A stretch of 64,000 bases of DNA from Pseudomonas sp. PA15(2017). GTDB lineage: Bacteria > Pseudomonadota > Gammaproteobacteria > Pseudomonadales > Pseudomonadaceae. Position 1 is the first letter of the stretch. Each line of letters opens with the position of its first letter. Position numbers and translations under genes: made by a program. The stretch lies in assembly GCF_001945395.1 (NCBI RefSeq), contig NZ_MSXV01000050.1:287739-351738 (forward strand), read 5' to 3'. A model generated the notes under the pieces. The model was given only the letters and a program-made list of their open reading frames with translations. It ran no database searches and was not told where the DNA came from. Positions 38,738-49,844 of the stretch are shown here, one piece after another.

Positions 38738-39003
38738 GGGTCTATCCCCGTTTCGTTCGTGGCCGCGCCGGAGCCACTTTTTGCGCGAGGCAAGGCATGA
38801 GGAGAGAAGTTTGGTTATTCCAAATGAACGACGAATAACGCAGCATCGCGCAAAAAGTGGCCCGGCCCTTCGGGTTGCGCGAAAAATTGCACCATGCTGC
38901 GTTGCGAGGCTTGGCAAGGGAGCGACTATTACCGGCGCCTCGCGCCTTATCTGGTGCAATTTTTCGCAGCAACGCGGCTCACGACGAAACGGGGGTAGAC
39001 CCT
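38737..39003. repeat. Cloverleaf-like nested palindrome between apaG and apaH (267 bp)
   Basis: The ends AGGGTCTATCCCCGTTTCGT and (complement of) ACGAAACGGGGGTAGACCCT form an outer stem. Inside are two separate perfect 16-bp stems: GCCACTTTTTGCGCGA (38773-38788) with its complement at 38846-38861, and GCGAAAAATTGCACCA (38879-38894) with its complement at 38952-38967. Each loop holds a further 7-bp stem (GTTATTC/GAATAAC and GCGAGGC/GCCTCGC). The left end includes the last base of the apaG stop. The right end lies one base before the apaH ATG and supplies its GGGGG ribosome site. Confidence 0.85.
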
Positions 39004-39004
39004 A

Positions 39005-39829
39005 ATGGCGACCTATGCCGTCGGCGACCTGCAGGGTTGCCTGAAGCCGCTGCAGTGCCTGCTCGAACGCGTGGCCTTCGATCCGGCCCGCGACCGACTG
39101 TGGCTGGTCGGTGACCTGGTCAACCGCGGCCCTGCCTCCCTGGAGACCCTGCGTTTTCTGTATGGCATGCGCGACGCGCTGGTCTGCGTGCTGGGCAACC
39201 ATGACCTGCACCTGCTCGCCGCCTCGCGCAATATCGAGCGCCTCAAGCGAGGCGACACCCTGCGCGAGATCCTCGAGGCGCCGGATCGCGACGAGCTGCT
39301 GGACTGGCTGCGCCAGCAGAAGCTGCTGCATTACGACGAACAACGCGACACCGCCCTGGTGCACGCCGGCATACCGCCGCAGTGGCACATCGGCAAGGCG
39401 CTGCGCCGCGCTGCCGAAGTCGAGAACGCACTGCGCGACGATGCCCTGTACCCGATGTTCCTCGACGGCATGTACGGCAACGAGCCGGCGCGCTGGGACA
39501 AGGAACTGCACGGCATCGCCCGGCTGCGGGTGATCACCAACTATTTCACCCGCATGCGCTTCTGCAAGGCCGACGGCACCCTGGACCTGAAGAGCAAGGA
39601 AGGCCTGGACACCGCGCCAGCCGGCTATCTGCCCTGGTTCAGCCACAAGCACCGCAAGACCCGCGACCAGAAGATCATCTTCGGCCACTGGGCGGCCCTT
39701 GAAGGCCACTGCGACGAACCTGGTGTGTTCGCCCTGGACTCGGGCTGCGTGTGGGGCGGCAGCATGACCCTGATGAATATCGATAGCGGCGAGTACCATC
39801 GCTGCGACTGTAGCGAGGAAACAGCATGA
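39005..39829 (+). CDS. apaH: ApaH, symmetrical diadenosine tetraphosphatase
   Basis: This 274-residue metallophosphatase cleaves Ap4A to two ADP and also removes Np4-type caps from RNA. The PPP-family metal motifs are intact: GDLQGC near residue 7, GDLVNRG near 37 and GNHD near 65, with histidines further on. The likely ribosome-binding G run belongs to the right end of the palindromic element, so folding of that element could limit its translation. It overlaps glpE by four bases. Confidence 0.95.
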   Translation: MATYAVGDLQGCLKPLQCLLERVAFDPARDRLWLVGDLVNRGPASLETLRFLYGMRDALVCVLGNHDLHLLAASRNIERLKRGDTLREILEAPDRDELLDWLRQQKLLHYDEQRDTALVHAGIPPQWHIGKALRRAAEVENALRDDALYPMFLDGMYGNEPARWDKELHGIARLRVITNYFTRMRFCKADGTLDLKSKEGLDTAPAGYLPWFSHKHRKTRDQKIIFGHWAALEGHCDEPGVFALDSGCVWGGSMTLMNIDSGEYHRCDCSEETA

Positions 39830-40155
39830 GCGAGTTCAAACGCATCGCCCCCGAGCAAGCCCAGGCACTGCGCGAGAAGGGCGCCGTGGTGGTCGACATC
39901 CGTGACCCGCAAAGCTTCGCGGCCGGCCACATCAGCGACTCTGTGCATCTGGACAACCATTCGCTGGCCGACTTCATCGCCAAGGCCGATCTCGACGCCC
40001 CGCTGGTCGTCACCTGCTATCACGGCAATTCCAGCCAGAGCGCCGCGGCCTATCTGGTCGGCCAGGGGTTCTCGGAGGTCTACAGCCTCGACGGCGGCTT
40101 CGAGCTGTGGCGCAGCACCTATCCCCAGGACACCGAAGCCAGCCAGGCCGAGTGA
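39826..40155 (+). CDS. glpE: GlpE, single-domain thiosulfate sulfurtransferase
   Basis: This 109-residue rhodanese transfers sulfur from thiosulfate to cyanide or thiol acceptors. The active loop CYHGNSS is at residues 64-70 with catalytic C64, and [16 protein letters not shown] is the substrate-side motif. The ATG overlaps the apaH stop (ATGA). A hairpin with a 10-bp stem (CCATCTTCCG and complement) follows at about 40168-40203 but lacks a T run. Confidence 0.93.
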   Translation: MSEFKRIAPEQAQALREKGAVVVDIRDPQSFAAGHISDSVHLDNHSLADFIAKADLDAPLVVTCYHGNSSQSAAAYLVGQGFSEVYSLDGGFELWRSTYPQDTEASQAE

Positions 40156-40625
40156 CATGGCCTCGGGCCATCTTCCGCGCGGCCACAGTGCCCGGAAGAT
40201 GGACCGGCATAAATATTTTCCTCGTTCAGCCCCCGCCAATGCTGGGCTTGGCTGCCTGCACAGCGCCGCCATGGCGCTTCGCACGGCAATTGCGCCTTGA
40301 CCTTGCCGATTACCAACTATCCTTGTCTTAGGCCATCCCAATTCAGGTAGCCGGCCAACCGGCCGAACGGGCCATCGGTACTCACCTTCAGCAGCCAGCC
40401 AGAGCCACGCAACACAGGGTCAGGCGGGAGAAGGCAGCCGATACGCCTTGCGCGAGACACGCAAGGCGGCTGTCCTCAACCTGCCATGCGACGGACAGCC
40501 GACCATGAGGTTCTGACTGACCAAGGGGGTGTTTGGGGGATTCATCTCGGCAGCGCGAGCGCCGAGTCTGCATGCACCCGCTCGACCGATCCCGGCCGGC
40601 TCCCAGCATCGAGCGAGGTGAAGTC
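40156..40625 (+). promoter_or_regulatory. Long leader of the prkA operon with competing hairpins
   Basis: No gene is visible in these 470 bases. A possible promoter, TTGACC then TATCCT (about 40297-40323, spacing only 15, and CTATCCT also resembles a sigma-S -10), precedes a structured leader. CGCCTTGCG (40444-40452) pairs with CGCAAGGCG (40460-40468), extended by AGCC and GCT. GGCTGTCC (40468-40475) pairs with GGACAGCC (40493-40500). The two hairpins share bases 40468-40471, so they compete. GAGGTGAAG just before ATG 40626 is the ribosome site. Confidence 0.5.
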
Positions 40626-42548
40626 ATGAGCATTTTCAGTCACTTCCAACAACGATTCGAGGCGACGCGCCAGGAGGAGTACTCGCTGCAGGAGTACCTC
40701 GAATTGTGCAAGCAGGATCGCAGCGCCTACGCCAGCGCGTCCGAGCGCTTGCTGATGGCCATCGGCGAACCGGAGCTGCTCGATACCTCCCACAACCCGC
40801 GAATGTCGCGCATCTTTTCCAACAAGGTGATCCGCCGCTACCCGGCCTTTGCCGACTTCCACGGCATGGAAGAATGCATCGAGCAGATCGTGTCCTACTT
40901 CCGCCACGCGGCCCAGGGCCTGGAAGAGAAGAAGCAGATCCTTTACCTACTCGGCCCGGTCGGCGGCGGCAAGTCCTCGCTGGCCGAGAAACTCAAGCAG
41001 TTGATGGAAAAGGTGCCCTTCTACGCCATCAAGGGTTCACCGGTGTTCGAATCACCACTGGGCCTGTTCAACGCCGCCGAGGACGCCGCGATCCTCGAGG
41101 AGGACTACGGCATTTCCCGCCGTTACCTGGGCAGCATCATGTCGCCCTGGGCCAGCAAGCGCCTGGCCGAGTTTGGCGGTGACATCAGCCAGTTCCGCGT
41201 GGTCAAGCTCTACCCGTCGATCCTCAACCAGATCGCCATCGCCAAGACCGAGCCGGGCGACGAGAACAACCAGGACATCTCCGCGCTGGTCGGCAAGGTG
41301 GATATCCGCAAGCTCGAGGAATTCCCGCAGAACGATGCCGACGCCTACAGCTACTCGGGCGCGCTGTGCCGGGCCAACCAGGGCTTGATGGAATTCGTCG
41401 AGATGTTCAAGGCGCCCATCAAGGTGCTGCACCCGCTGCTCACCGCCACCCAGGAAGGCAACTACAACAGCACCGAAGGCCTCGGCGCCATCCCCTACAA
41501 CGGCATCCTGCTGGCCCACTCCAACGAATCGGAATGGCACACCTTCCGCAACAACAAGAACAACGAGGCGTTCATCGACCGTATCTACATCGTCAAGGTG
41601 CCGTACTGCCTGCGCATCAGCGACGAGATCAAGATCTACGACAAGCTGCTGGTCAGCAGCTCCCTGGCCAACGCCCATTGCGCGCCGGACACCCTGAAGA
41701 TGCTCGCCCAGTTCTCCACCCTGTCACGCCTCAAGGAGCCGGAGAACTCCAACATCTACTCGAAGATGCGCGTCTACGACGGCGAAAACCTCAAGGATAC
41801 CGACCCCAAGGCCAAGTCGATCCAGGAGTACCGCGACTCGGCCGGTGTCGACGAAGGCATGAACGGCCTATCGACCCGCTTCGCCTTCAAGATTCTCTCC
41901 AAGGTCTTCAACTTCGACCCGCACGAAGTGGCCGCCAACCCGGTGCACCTGCTCTATGTGCTCGAGCAGCAGATCGAACAGGAACAGTTCCCGGGCGAGG
42001 TACGCGAGCGCTACCTGCGCTTCATCAAGGAATACCTGGCGCCGCGCTATATCGAGTTCATCGGCAAGGAAATCCAGACCGCCTACCTGGAGTCCTATAG
42101 CGAGTACGGCCAGAACATCTTCGACCGCTACGTGCTGTACGCCGATTTCTGGATTCAGGACCAGGAATACCGCGATCCCGAGACGGGGGAAATCCTCAAT
42201 CGCGTGGCCCTCAACGAGGAACTGGAGAAGATCGAGAAGCCGGCCGGCATCAGCAATCCGAAGGATTTTCGCAACGAGATCGTCAACTTCGTGCTGCGCG
42301 CCCGGGCCAACAACAACGGCAAGAATCCGACCTGGCTCAGCTACGAGAAACTGCGCGTGGTGATCGAGAAGAAGATGTTCTCCAACACCGAGGACCTGCT
42401 ACCGGTCATCAGCTTCAACGCGAAGGCCAGCAAGGAGGATCAACAGAAGCACAACGACTTCGTCAAACGCATGGTCGAGCGCGGCTATACCGAGAAGCAG
42501 GTACGCCTGCTGTCCGAGTGGTATCTGCGCGTACGCAAATCGCAGTAA
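40626..42548 (+). CDS. prkA: PrkA/YeaG, AAA+ domain serine protein kinase
   Basis: This 640-residue protein has an N-terminal AAA-type domain with Walker A GPVGGGKS at 110-117 and a C-terminal PrkA kinase-like region. In E. coli the yeaG-yeaH pair is induced by stationary phase and nitrogen starvation. In Bacillus the homologue acts in sporulation signalling. ATG 40626 with GAGGTGAAG upstream is preferred to the frame start at 40533. It leads the three-gene prkA-yeaH-ycgB operon, typical of pseudomonads. Confidence 0.95.
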   Translation: MSIFSHFQQRFEATRQEEYSLQEYLELCKQDRSAYASASERLLMAIGEPELLDTSHNPRMSRIFSNKVIRRYPAFADFHGMEECIEQIVSYFRHAAQGLEEKKQILYLLGPVGGGKSSLAEKLKQLMEKVPFYAIKGSPVFESPLGLFNAAEDAAILEEDYGISRRYLGSIMSPWASKRLAEFGGDISQFRVVKLYPSILNQIAIAKTEPGDENNQDISALVGKVDIRKLEEFPQNDADAYSYSGALCRANQGLMEFVEMFKAPIKVLHPLLTATQEGNYNSTEGLGAIPYNGILLAHSNESEWHTFRNNKNNEAFIDRIYIVKVPYCLRISDEIKIYDKLLVSSSLANAHCAPDTLKMLAQFSTLSRLKEPENSNIYSKMRVYDGENLKDTDPKAKSIQEYRDSAGVDEGMNGLSTRFAFKILSKVFNFDPHEVAANPVHLLYVLEQQIEQEQFPGEVRERYLRFIKEYLAPRYIEFIGKEIQTAYLESYSEYGQNIFDRYVLYADFWIQDQEYRDPETGEILNRVALNEELEKIEKPAGISNPKDFRNEIVNFVLRARANNNGKNPTWLSYEKLRVVIEKKMFSNTEDLLPVISFNAKASKEDQQKHNDFVKRMVERGYTEKQVRLLSEWYLRVRKSQ

Positions 42549-42614
42549 GCGGCCTCTGATGCGGACCACGGTCGACTCGCCGTGGCCCGCATCGGCAGTG
42601 CCCGGAGGGCTTGT

Positions 42615-43886
42615 ATGAGCTACGTGATCGACCGTCGCCTGAATGGCAAGAACAAGAGCACGGTGAACCGCCAGCGGTTCATTCGTCGCTATCGTGACCA
42701 CATCAAGAAGGCGGTGGAGGACGCCGTCAGCCGCCGCTCCATCACCGACATTGAGCACGGCGAGCAGATCAGCATTCCCGGCCGCGACATAGACGAGCCG
42801 GTGCTGCATCACGGCCGCGGTGGCAAGCAGACCGTCGTCCACCCCGGCAACAAGGAGTTCGTCGCCGGCGAGCGCATTCCACGCCCGCAGGGCGGTGGCG
42901 GCGGCCAGGGTGCCGGCAAGGCCAGCAACTCCGGCGAGGGCATGGACGAGTTCGTGTTCCAGATCACCCAGGAAGAGTTCCTGGACTTCATGTTCGAGGA
43001 CCTGGAGCTGCCCAATCTGGTCAAACGCCACCTGACCGGCGCGGAAACCTTCAAGACCGTACGCGCGGGTATCAGCAGCGAGGGCAATCCGTCGCGCATC
43101 AACATCGTGCGTACGCTGCGTTCGGCCCATGCCCGGCGCATCGCACTGTCCGGCAGCAGCCGCGCCAAGCTGCGCGAAGTGAAGGCCGAACTGGAGCGTC
43201 TGCGCCGCGAGGAGCCGGACAACTTCAGCGACATCCAACTGCTAGAGGCCGAAATGCAGCGCCTCAGCGCACGCATTCACCGCATCCCGTTTCTCGATAC
43301 CTTCGACCTCAAGTACAACCTGCTGGTCAAGCACCCCAACCCCAGCTCCAAGGCGGTGATGTTCTGCCTGATGGACGTCTCCGGCTCGATGACCCAGGCC
43401 ACCAAGGACGTCGCCAAGCGCTTCTTCATCCTTCTGTACCTGTTTCTCAAGCGGAACTACGACAAGATCGACGTGGTGTTCATCCGCCATCACACCAGTG
43501 CCAAGGAAGTCGACGAGGAGGAGTTCTTCTACTCCCGGGAAACCGGCGGCACCATCGTCTCCAGCGCGCTGAAGATGATGCAGGAGATCATGGCCGAACG
43601 TTATCCGGCCAACGAATGGAACATCTACGGCGCACAGGCTTCGGACGGCGACAACTGGAACGACGACTCGCCGATTTGCCGGGATATCCTGATCAAGCAG
43701 ATCATGCCCTTCGTGCAGTACTTCACCTACGTGGAGATCACCCCGCGCGAGCACCAGGCACTGTGGTTCGAGTACGAGCGAGTGGCCGAGGCCTTCGGCG
43801 AAACCTTCGCCCAGCAGCAACTGGTATCGGCGGGTGACATCTACCCGGTATTCCGCGAACTGTTCCAGCGGAGGCTCGCCACATGA
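42615..43886 (+). CDS. yeaH: YeaH, DUF444/UPF0229 von Willebrand-like protein
   Basis: This 423-residue partner of PrkA has a charged N-terminal part with a glycine-rich linker (about 95-115). The C-terminal VWA-like domain carries the metal-site motif [11 protein letters not shown] near 252 and the [12 protein letters not shown] segment. ATG 42615 follows GGAGGG, 66 bases after prkA. Its stop overlaps the ycgB start, so the three proteins are made together. Confidence 0.93.
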   Translation: MSYVIDRRLNGKNKSTVNRQRFIRRYRDHIKKAVEDAVSRRSITDIEHGEQISIPGRDIDEPVLHHGRGGKQTVVHPGNKEFVAGERIPRPQGGGGGQGAGKASNSGEGMDEFVFQITQEEFLDFMFEDLELPNLVKRHLTGAETFKTVRAGISSEGNPSRINIVRTLRSAHARRIALSGSSRAKLREVKAELERLRREEPDNFSDIQLLEAEMQRLSARIHRIPFLDTFDLKYNLLVKHPNPSSKAVMFCLMDVSGSMTQATKDVAKRFFILLYLFLKRNYDKIDVVFIRHHTSAKEVDEEEFFYSRETGGTIVSSALKMMQEIMAERYPANEWNIYGAQASDGDNWNDDSPICRDILIKQIMPFVQYFTYVEITPREHQALWFEYERVAEAFGETFAQQQLVSAGDIYPVFRELFQRRLAT

Positions 43887-45445
43887 GCAGCAATAGGAAA
43901 CGTCAGCCACTGTCCAAGGGCTCGGAATGGACCTTCGAACTGATTCGCGACTACGACCGGGAAATCAGCCGGCTGGCCGAGCGCTATGCCCTCGACACCT
44001 ACCCCAACCAGATCGAGGTGATCACCGCCGAGCAGATGATGGATGCCTATGCGTCCGTCGGCATGCCGTTGGGTTATCACCACTGGTCCTACGGCAAGCA
44101 GTTCCTCAGTACCGAGAAATCCTACAGCCGCGGGCAAATGGGCCTGGCCTACGAGATCGTGATCAACTCCGACCCGTGCATCGCCTACCTGATGGAGGAA
44201 AACACCATCACCATGCAGGCCCTGGTGATCGCCCACGCCTGCTACGGGCACAACAGTTTCTTCAAGGGCAACTACCTGTTCCGCACCTGGACCGACGCCA
44301 GTTCGATCATCGACTACCTGGTGTTCGCCAAGCAGTACATCACCCAGTGCGAAGAGCGCCACGGTATCGACGCGGTCGAGGACCTGATCGACTCCTGCCA
44401 TGCGCTGATGAACTACGGTGTGGACCGCTACAAGCGGCCCTACCCCATTTCCGCCGAGGAAGAGCGCCGTCGCCAGAAGGACCGCGAAGAGCACCTGCAG
44501 CGGCAGATCAATGACCTGTGGCGCACCATTCCCAAGAGTGCCAGCAAAACCGACGAGAGCGACAACAAACGCTTTCCCGCCGAGCCCCAGGAAAACATCC
44601 TGTATTTCCTGGAGAAACACGCCCCGCTCCTCGAACCCTGGCAGCGTGAAGTGATCCGCATCGTGCGCAAGATCGCCCAGTATTTTTACCCGCAACGCCA
44701 GACCCAGGTGATGAACGAAGGCTGGGCGACCTTCTGGCACTACACGCTGATGAACGATCTATACGACGAAGGCCTGGTCACCGACGGTTTCATGATGGAA
44801 TTCCTGCAGTCGCACACCAGCGTGGTGTTCCAGCCGTCGTTCGACAGCCCCTACTACAGCGGCATCAACCCCTACGCCCTGGGCTTCGCCATGTACCGTG
44901 ACATTCGCCGCATCTGCGAGGCGCCCACCGAGGAAGATCGCCACTGGTTCCCGGACATCGCCGGCAGCGATTGGCTGAGCACCCTGAAATTCGCCATGAC
45001 CAGTTTCAAGGACGAAAGCTTCATCTTGCAGTACCTGTCCCCCCAGGTGATACGCGACCTGAAGCTGTTCAGCATTCTCGACGACGACCAGAAAGACGAA
45101 CTCAGCGTACCGGCCATCCACGATGAGCCGGGCTATCGAACCATCCGTGAAACCCTTGCTGCCCAGTACAACCTCGGCAATCGCGAGCCCAACGTGCAGA
45201 TCTGGAGCGTCGACCGCCGCGGCGACCGCTCGCTGACCCTGCGCCACTTCCAGCATGACCGCAAGCCGCTGGGCAGTTCCACCGAAGAAGTGCTCAAGCA
45301 CCTGCACCGCCTGTGGGGTTTCGACATTCACCTGCAGACGCTGCAGGGCGAGCGGATCGTCAACACCCAGCACGTGCCACCGAGAAACGATGCAGCACAG
45401 GATGGCGACCACCCACGTCTGGATCTGCATATCCCTCCGTTGTAA
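43883..45445 (+). CDS. ycgB: YcgB, SpoVR family protein
   Basis: This 520-residue soluble protein is of the SpoVR family, named from a Bacillus spore-cortex gene. Its conserved [36 protein letters not shown] and [15 protein letters not shown] blocks are all present. The histidines and glutamates in these blocks suggest a metal site. The biochemical function is unknown. It overlaps yeaH by four bases and ends the operon. Confidence 0.93.
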   Translation: MSSNRKRQPLSKGSEWTFELIRDYDREISRLAERYALDTYPNQIEVITAEQMMDAYASVGMPLGYHHWSYGKQFLSTEKSYSRGQMGLAYEIVINSDPCIAYLMEENTITMQALVIAHACYGHNSFFKGNYLFRTWTDASSIIDYLVFAKQYITQCEERHGIDAVEDLIDSCHALMNYGVDRYKRPYPISAEEERRRQKDREEHLQRQINDLWRTIPKSASKTDESDNKRFPAEPQENILYFLEKHAPLLEPWQREVIRIVRKIAQYFYPQRQTQVMNEGWATFWHYTLMNDLYDEGLVTDGFMMEFLQSHTSVVFQPSFDSPYYSGINPYALGFAMYRDIRRICEAPTEEDRHWFPDIAGSDWLSTLKFAMTSFKDESFILQYLSPQVIRDLKLFSILDDDQKDELSVPAIHDEPGYRTIRETLAAQYNLGNREPNVQIWSVDRRGDRSLTLRHFQHDRKPLGSSTEEVLKHLHRLWGFDIHLQTLQGERIVNTQHVPPRNDAAQDGDHPRLDLHIPPL

Positions 45446-45502
45446 CCGCGCGACGACAGCCTCCGGCACTGCGGGTATCCTTTGCCCATGACGGAGACTT
45501 CT

Positions 45503-46738
45503 ATGCAGATCTACAAAGTCGGTGGCGCCGTGCGCGACCGCCTGCTCGGCCGCCCGGTGACCGAGATCGACTGGGTGGTGGTCGGCGCCACGGCCGACAC
45601 CCTGCTGAAACAGGGCTATCGCCCGGTCGGCGCTGATTTTCCGGTATTCCTGCACCCGCAATCGGGCGAGGAATACGCCCTGGCCCGCACCGAACGCAAG
45701 AGCGGGCGCGGCTATGGCGGCTTCACCTTTCACGCCAGCCCCGAGGTGACGCTGGAAGAAGACCTGATCCGCCGCGACCTGACCATCAATGCCATTGCCG
45801 AAGACCAGCAGGGCAAGCTGATCGACCCCTATGGCGGCCAGCGCGATCTCCAGGCCAAGCAACTGCGCCACGTCTCGCCAGCCTTCGCCGAAGACCCGCT
45901 GCGCATACTGCGCGTCGCCCGCTTCGCGGCCCGCTACGCGACGCTGGGCTTCAGCGTGGCGCCCGAGACGCTCGAACTGATGCGCCAACTGGCCGAGTCC
46001 GGCGAGCTGGATGCCCTCACCCCGGAGCGCAGCTGGAAGGAAATATCCCGGGCACTGATGGAGCCGCGCCCGGACGTGTTCATCGAGGTACTGCGCGAGT
46101 GCGGCGCCCTGGCCGTCATGCTGCCGGAAATCGACCAGTTGTTCGGCGTTCCCCAGCCCGCAGCCCATCACCCGGAAATCGATACGGGCGCACATGTGCT
46201 GGCGGTACTGCGCCAATGTGCCGGGCACCAGCAGCCGCTGCCCGTGCGCTGGGCCTCCCTGCTGCACGATGTCGGCAAGGGGCTGACCGATCCCGCCGAA
46301 TGGCCGCGGCATATCGCCCACGAGCACCGCGGCATCGCGCTGATCGAGGTGATCAACAAGCGCTGCAAGGTGCCACGGGAATGCCAGGAGCTGGCCGAAT
46401 TGGTCGGCGAATTTCACACCCATGCCCATCGCGCCCTGGAGCTGCGTGCATCGACGCTACTGGAGCTGATGCAGCGCTTCGACGTGTTCCGTCGCCCACA
46501 ACGCTTCGAGGCCTTCGTTGCGGCGTGTGAAATGGACGCCCGTGGTCGTCATGGCCTGGAGGATCGTGACTACCCCCAGGCGGCCTATCTGCTGGCCGCC
46601 ATGGCCGCGGTACGCGAGGTGGCCGTGCAGCCGCTGCTGGAGCGCGGCTACAAGGGCGCAGAGCTGGGTGAGGCGCTCAATCGTGAGCGCCTCACCGCGC
46701 TGAAAGCCTTCAAGCAGGCCAGCGAGAAAACCGGTTAA
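45503..46738 (+). CDS. cca: Cca, CCA-adding tRNA nucleotidyltransferase with HD domain
   Basis: This 411-residue class II enzyme builds or repairs the CCA end of tRNA. The head has GGAVRD at 7-12, the acidic EIDWVVVG strand, [10 protein letters not shown] and the EDPLRILR helix. A C-terminal HD phosphohydrolase domain ([13 protein letters not shown]) is of the multifunctional gammaproteobacterial type. ATG 45503 has GGAG upstream. Its stop shares the palindrome TTAA with the folK stop on the other strand. Confidence 0.95.
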   Translation: MQIYKVGGAVRDRLLGRPVTEIDWVVVGATADTLLKQGYRPVGADFPVFLHPQSGEEYALARTERKSGRGYGGFTFHASPEVTLEEDLIRRDLTINAIAEDQQGKLIDPYGGQRDLQAKQLRHVSPAFAEDPLRILRVARFAARYATLGFSVAPETLELMRQLAESGELDALTPERSWKEISRALMEPRPDVFIEVLRECGALAVMLPEIDQLFGVPQPAAHHPEIDTGAHVLAVLRQCAGHQQPLPVRWASLLHDVGKGLTDPAEWPRHIAHEHRGIALIEVINKRCKVPRECQELAELVGEFHTHAHRALELRASTLLELMQRFDVFRRPQRFEAFVAACEMDARGRHGLEDRDYPQAAYLLAAMAAVREVAVQPLLERGYKGAELGEALNRERLTALKAFKQASEKTG

Positions 46739-47262
46739 GGCGAAGGTAGAAGCTCGGGCGGCGTCAGCTCCACGCCGCGCCACTGGAACGAGACCGGCCA
46801 CAGCTGCTGCTCGATACGCGCCTCCTGCCACAGCTCGGCAAAGCGCATGCCTACGGCCGGATGTTCGACCTCGGGCACTAGCAACGCCAACGGCCGCAGC
46901 ACGAAGGCATTCCTTAGGATTTCCGCCCGGGGCAACACCAGGCCATCGAAATTGCCCACCAGTTCGCCATAGGTCAGCACGTCGATATCCAGTGGCAGGC
47001 CCTTGCGGTCCGGCGCATAACGACCGTTGTCGGCCTCGATGAATTTCAGCCGCCGATCCAGCTCGGTCAGCGGCAGCGCCGTGCGCCCGGCGATCACCAG
47101 GTTGAAGAACGGGCCGCTCTTGATGCCCACCGCCAGGCTTTCGAAGACCGGCGAGCAGCGCATGTCGGTGACGATTTCGGCCAGGGCATCGAGCCCGGCG
47201 CGCAGGTGCGCCTCGCGCTCGATATTGCTACCAAGGCCCAACAGGATTGGCGTTAGCGACAT
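46735..47262 (-). CDS. folK: FolK, 6-hydroxymethyl-7,8-dihydropterin pyrophosphokinase
   Basis: This 175-residue enzyme moves pyrophosphate from ATP to the pterin in folate synthesis. [13 protein letters not shown] at the N-terminus and the metal-binding [10 protein letters not shown] near 95-105 are the family marks. It overlaps folB by 10 bases, so both are translated from one message, and ends on the same TTAA as cca. Confidence 0.94.
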   Translation of the reverse strand: MSLTPILLGLGSNIEREAHLRAGLDALAEIVTDMRCSPVFESLAVGIKSGPFFNLVIAGRTALPLTELDRRLKFIEADNGRYAPDRKGLPLDIDVLTYGELVGNFDGLVLPRAEILRNAFVLRPLALLVPEVEHPAVGMRFAELWQEARIEQQLWPVSFQWRGVELTPPELLPSP

Positions 47263-47609
47263 CCGCGCTCGATCTCCACACCGACACCACCACGGGCTGC
47301 CGGCACAGCGCCCGGCTTGGTCACCCGCAAGCGCACCCAGGGAATGTCGAATTCGCTCATCAGCAGCGCCACCAAGCGCTCGGCAAAGGTTTCCACAAGG
47401 ATGAACTGGGATTCGCTGGCGAAAGCCTGGATGCGCGTCGACAGCGTGGCGTAATCCAGAGCCTTGCTGAGGTCATCGTCCAGGGCGGCCGGACGATTGT
47501 CCCAGCCCAGCCACAGATCCAGCTGCAGGCATTGGCGGATGGTGCGTTCCCAGTCGTAGGCACCGATGACGGTGTCAACTTCTAGCCCTGCGATAAACAC
47601 TGTGTCCAA
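47253..47609 (-). CDS. folB: FolB, dihydroneopterin aldolase
   Basis: This 118-residue aldolase (or epimerase) converts dihydroneopterin to the FolK substrate plus glycolaldehyde. [24 protein letters not shown] and the catalytic lysine in RVTKPGAVP are visible. I place the start at TTG 47609, which gives the usual (M)DTVFI beginning and has GGAGAG six bases upstream. An ATG at 47627 would add six residues without a site. Divergent from plsY across about 75 bases. Confidence 0.92.
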   Translation of the reverse strand: MDTVFIAGLEVDTVIGAYDWERTIRQCLQLDLWLGWDNRPAALDDDLSKALDYATLSTRIQAFASESQFILVETFAERLVALLMSEFDIPWVRLRVTKPGAVPAARGGVGVEIERGCR

Positions 47610-47683
47610 GCATGCTCTCCACGGCACGACAAGCTCGCCGCACCTCGTTAGAATCGGCCATCCCCCGGCGCGGAATGGATACC

Positions 47684-48253
47684 ATGTTTTGGTTACTGGC
47701 GACCCTCGCCTACCTGCTCGGCTCGCTGTCCTTCGCTATTCTGCTCAGCCGCATGACCGGCCTGGCAGACCCGCGCGCCAGCGGCTCGGGCAACCCCGGC
47801 GCCACCAACATGCTCAGAGTGGCGGGCAAACGCCTGGCCATTCTCACGCTGATTGGCGATCTGTTCAAAGGTTTGCTGCCGGTACTGGTCGCCGCCCACC
47901 TCGGTTTCACCGTTCAAGAGCAGGCCTGGCTAGGCTTGGCCGCGGTGCTCGGCCACCTGTACCCGATCTACTTTCGCTTCCGTGGCGGCAAGGGTGTCGC
48001 CACCGCAGCCGGCATGCTGCTGGGGCTTTACCCACCGGCCGCGCTACTGGCCCTCGGCGCCTGGCTGCTGACCTTCACCCTGACCCGCACCAGCTCCCTG
48101 GCGGCCCTCACGGCCGCGCCCCTGACACTGCCGCTGCTGGCCTGGCAACAACCGGCGGCGCTACTGCCGATGTGCGCACTCAGCGGGCTGATCGTCTGGC
48201 GCCACCGCCGCAACCTGCGCGACCTGTGGGCCGGCCGCGAACGGCATTTCTGA
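47684..48253 (+). CDS. plsY: PlsY, acyl-phosphate:glycerol-3-phosphate acyltransferase
   Basis: This 189-residue membrane enzyme makes the first lysophosphatidate of phospholipid synthesis. The three conserved loops are present: [11 protein letters not shown] near 37, [10 protein letters not shown] near 60 and [15 protein letters not shown] near 100, between about seven hydrophobic spans. ATG 47684 after GGAATGGA is chosen. Starts at 47675 and 47612 are in frame but lack support. Confidence 0.94.
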   Translation: MFWLLATLAYLLGSLSFAILLSRMTGLADPRASGSGNPGATNMLRVAGKRLAILTLIGDLFKGLLPVLVAAHLGFTVQEQAWLGLAAVLGHLYPIYFRFRGGKGVATAAGMLLGLYPPAALLALGAWLLTFTLTRTSSLAALTAAPLTLPLLAWQQPAALLPMCALSGLIVWRHRRNLRDLWAGRERHF

Positions 48254-48300
48254 GCTATTTCAAGAATACGAAAACAGTGGGCAGCTATTCCCGGGGCTCC

Positions 48301-48349
48301 TGTGGGAGCGCGCCATGCGCGCGAATCGCGGGCGTGGCCCGCTCCCACA
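48301..48349. repeat. REP-type inverted pair between plsY and tsaD
   Basis: TGTGGGAGCG at 48301-48310 is mirrored by CGCTCCCACA at 48340-48349 around a CGCGCGAATCGCGGGC-rich centre. This is the common Pseudomonas extragenic palindrome, placed between two convergent genes where it may also cap both transcripts. Confidence 0.8.
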
Positions 48350-48378
48350 CGTGATCCATCGATACCCACACCCAGTTC

Positions 48379-49404
48379 TCACAACGCCGGCAACTGCTCC
48401 ATCGGCCAGCGGGCCTGCACGCTGATCGCCAACTCCTCATGCTGCCCGGCCAACAAACGCTGGCAACCGGCGTAGGCGATCATCGCGCCATTGTCGGTAC
48501 AGAATGCCGGACGCGCATAAAACACGTTGCCCTTCAGCGCTGCCGTCATGTCTTCGAGCGACGTACGCAACGCGCGGTTGGCACTCACTCCGCCCGCGAT
48601 CACCAGGCTGCTCAGGCCGGTCTGCTTGAGCGCGCGACGGCATTTGATGGTCAGCGTCTCGACCACCGCCTGCTGGAAGGCCAGGGCCACGTCACAACGG
48701 GTCTGCTCGCTGTCATCACCGCTGCTCTGACACTGCTGCCAGGTATTGAGGGTGAAGGTCTTCAGGCCGCTGAAGCTGAAATCCAGGCCGGGACGGTCGG
48801 TCATCGGCCGCGGGAACACGAACCGCCCGGGTGTACCGCGCTCGGCGAGCCGGGCGATTTCCGGGCCACCGGGGTAACGCAGGCCCATCAGTTTGGCGGT
48901 CTTGTCGAAGGCTTCGCCGGCCGCGTCGTCCAGCGACTCGCCGAGCAGTTGGTACTGGCCGATGCCGTCGACGCGCACCAACTGGGTATGGCCGCCCGAC
49001 ACCAGCAGGGCCACGAACGGAAACGCCGGCGGCGCCGGCTCGAGCATGGGCGCCAGCAGGTGGCCTTCCATGTGGTGCACGCCAATGGCGGGAATATCCC
49101 AGGCGAACGCCAGGGCCTGGGCGCAGGAGGCGCCAACCAGTAGCGCACCAACCAGGCCGGGGCCGGCGGTGTAGGCGATGGCGTCGATGTCGGTGGCCAC
49201 GCAACCGGCCTCGTCCAGCACCTGGCGGATCAGCGGCAGCATGCGCTTGACGTGGTCACGCGAGGCCAGCTCCGGCACCACACCACCGTAGGCGCGGTGC
49301 AGGTCGATCTGACTGAACAGCGCATCGGCGAGCAGGCCGCGTTCGCTGTCGTAAAGCGCGACACCGGTCTCGTCGCACGAAGTTTCCAATCCCAGAACCA
49401 GCAT
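48379..49404 (-). CDS. tsaD: TsaD, tRNA threonylcarbamoyladenosine transferase subunit
   Basis: This 341-residue ASKHA-fold enzyme transfers threonylcarbamoyl to A37 of ANN-decoding tRNAs. [19 protein letters not shown] opens the protein, the metal histidines lie in HHMEGHL near 110 and [13 protein letters not shown] near 265. ATG 49404 begins the conserved sequence, and the 58 extra residues of the longer frame are not used. It is divergent from rpsU, the order usual in gammaproteobacteria. Confidence 0.96.
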   Translation of the reverse strand: MLVLGLETSCDETGVALYDSERGLLADALFSQIDLHRAYGGVVPELASRDHVKRMLPLIRQVLDEAGCVATDIDAIAYTAGPGLVGALLVGASCAQALAFAWDIPAIGVHHMEGHLLAPMLEPAPPAFPFVALLVSGGHTQLVRVDGIGQYQLLGESLDDAAGEAFDKTAKLMGLRYPGGPEIARLAERGTPGRFVFPRPMTDRPGLDFSFSGLKTFTLNTWQQCQSSGDDSEQTRCDVALAFQQAVVETLTIKCRRALKQTGLSSLVIAGGVSANRALRTSLEDMTAALKGNVFYARPAFCTDNGAMIAYAGCQRLLAGQHEELAISVQARWPMEQLPAL

Positions 49405-49607
49405 GGTTTCGCCTTCTCTGCCGGTTGCCCAGCGTAAAAGGCCGGCATGATAATCGCCGCTCGGCGGCCCAGACCAGTGCTTTTCGATCAGAGGCTTTGC
49501 ATTCCGCTTGACGAGGCGGTAACATCCGCAACCCTTAAAAACCTGTGATCTTTCCGTGCCGTTGCCAGGAAGACACAAACCTCCGGTAATAAAGAAGGTA
49601 GCCCTGG

Positions 49608-49823
49608 ATGCCAGCCGTCAAAGTTAAAGAGAACGAACCCTTCGACGTAGCTCTGCGTCGTTTCAAGCGCTCCTGCGAAAAAGCCGGTGTTCTGGCCGAA
49701 GTTCGTAGCCGCGAATTCTACGAAAAGCCGACCGCCGAGCGTAAGCGCAAAGCCGCTGCCGCTGTTAAGCGTCACGCCAAGAAAGTGCAGCGCGAACAGC
49801 GCCGCAGCGTTCGCCTGTACTAA
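49608..49823 (+). CDS. rpsU: RpsU, 30S ribosomal protein S21
   Basis: This 71-residue basic protein has the S21 sequence [20 protein letters not shown] and a lysine/arginine-rich C-terminus. It is the first gene of the classic macromolecular synthesis operon rpsU-dnaG-rpoD. It is small and is followed by a structured spacer that lets more S21 than primase be made. Confidence 0.97.
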   Translation: MPAVKVKENEPFDVALRRFKRSCEKAGVLAEVRSREFYEKPTAERKRKAAAAVKRHAKKVQREQRRSVRLY

Positions 49824-49844
49824 TAACGTACACGCAACGCCCGA

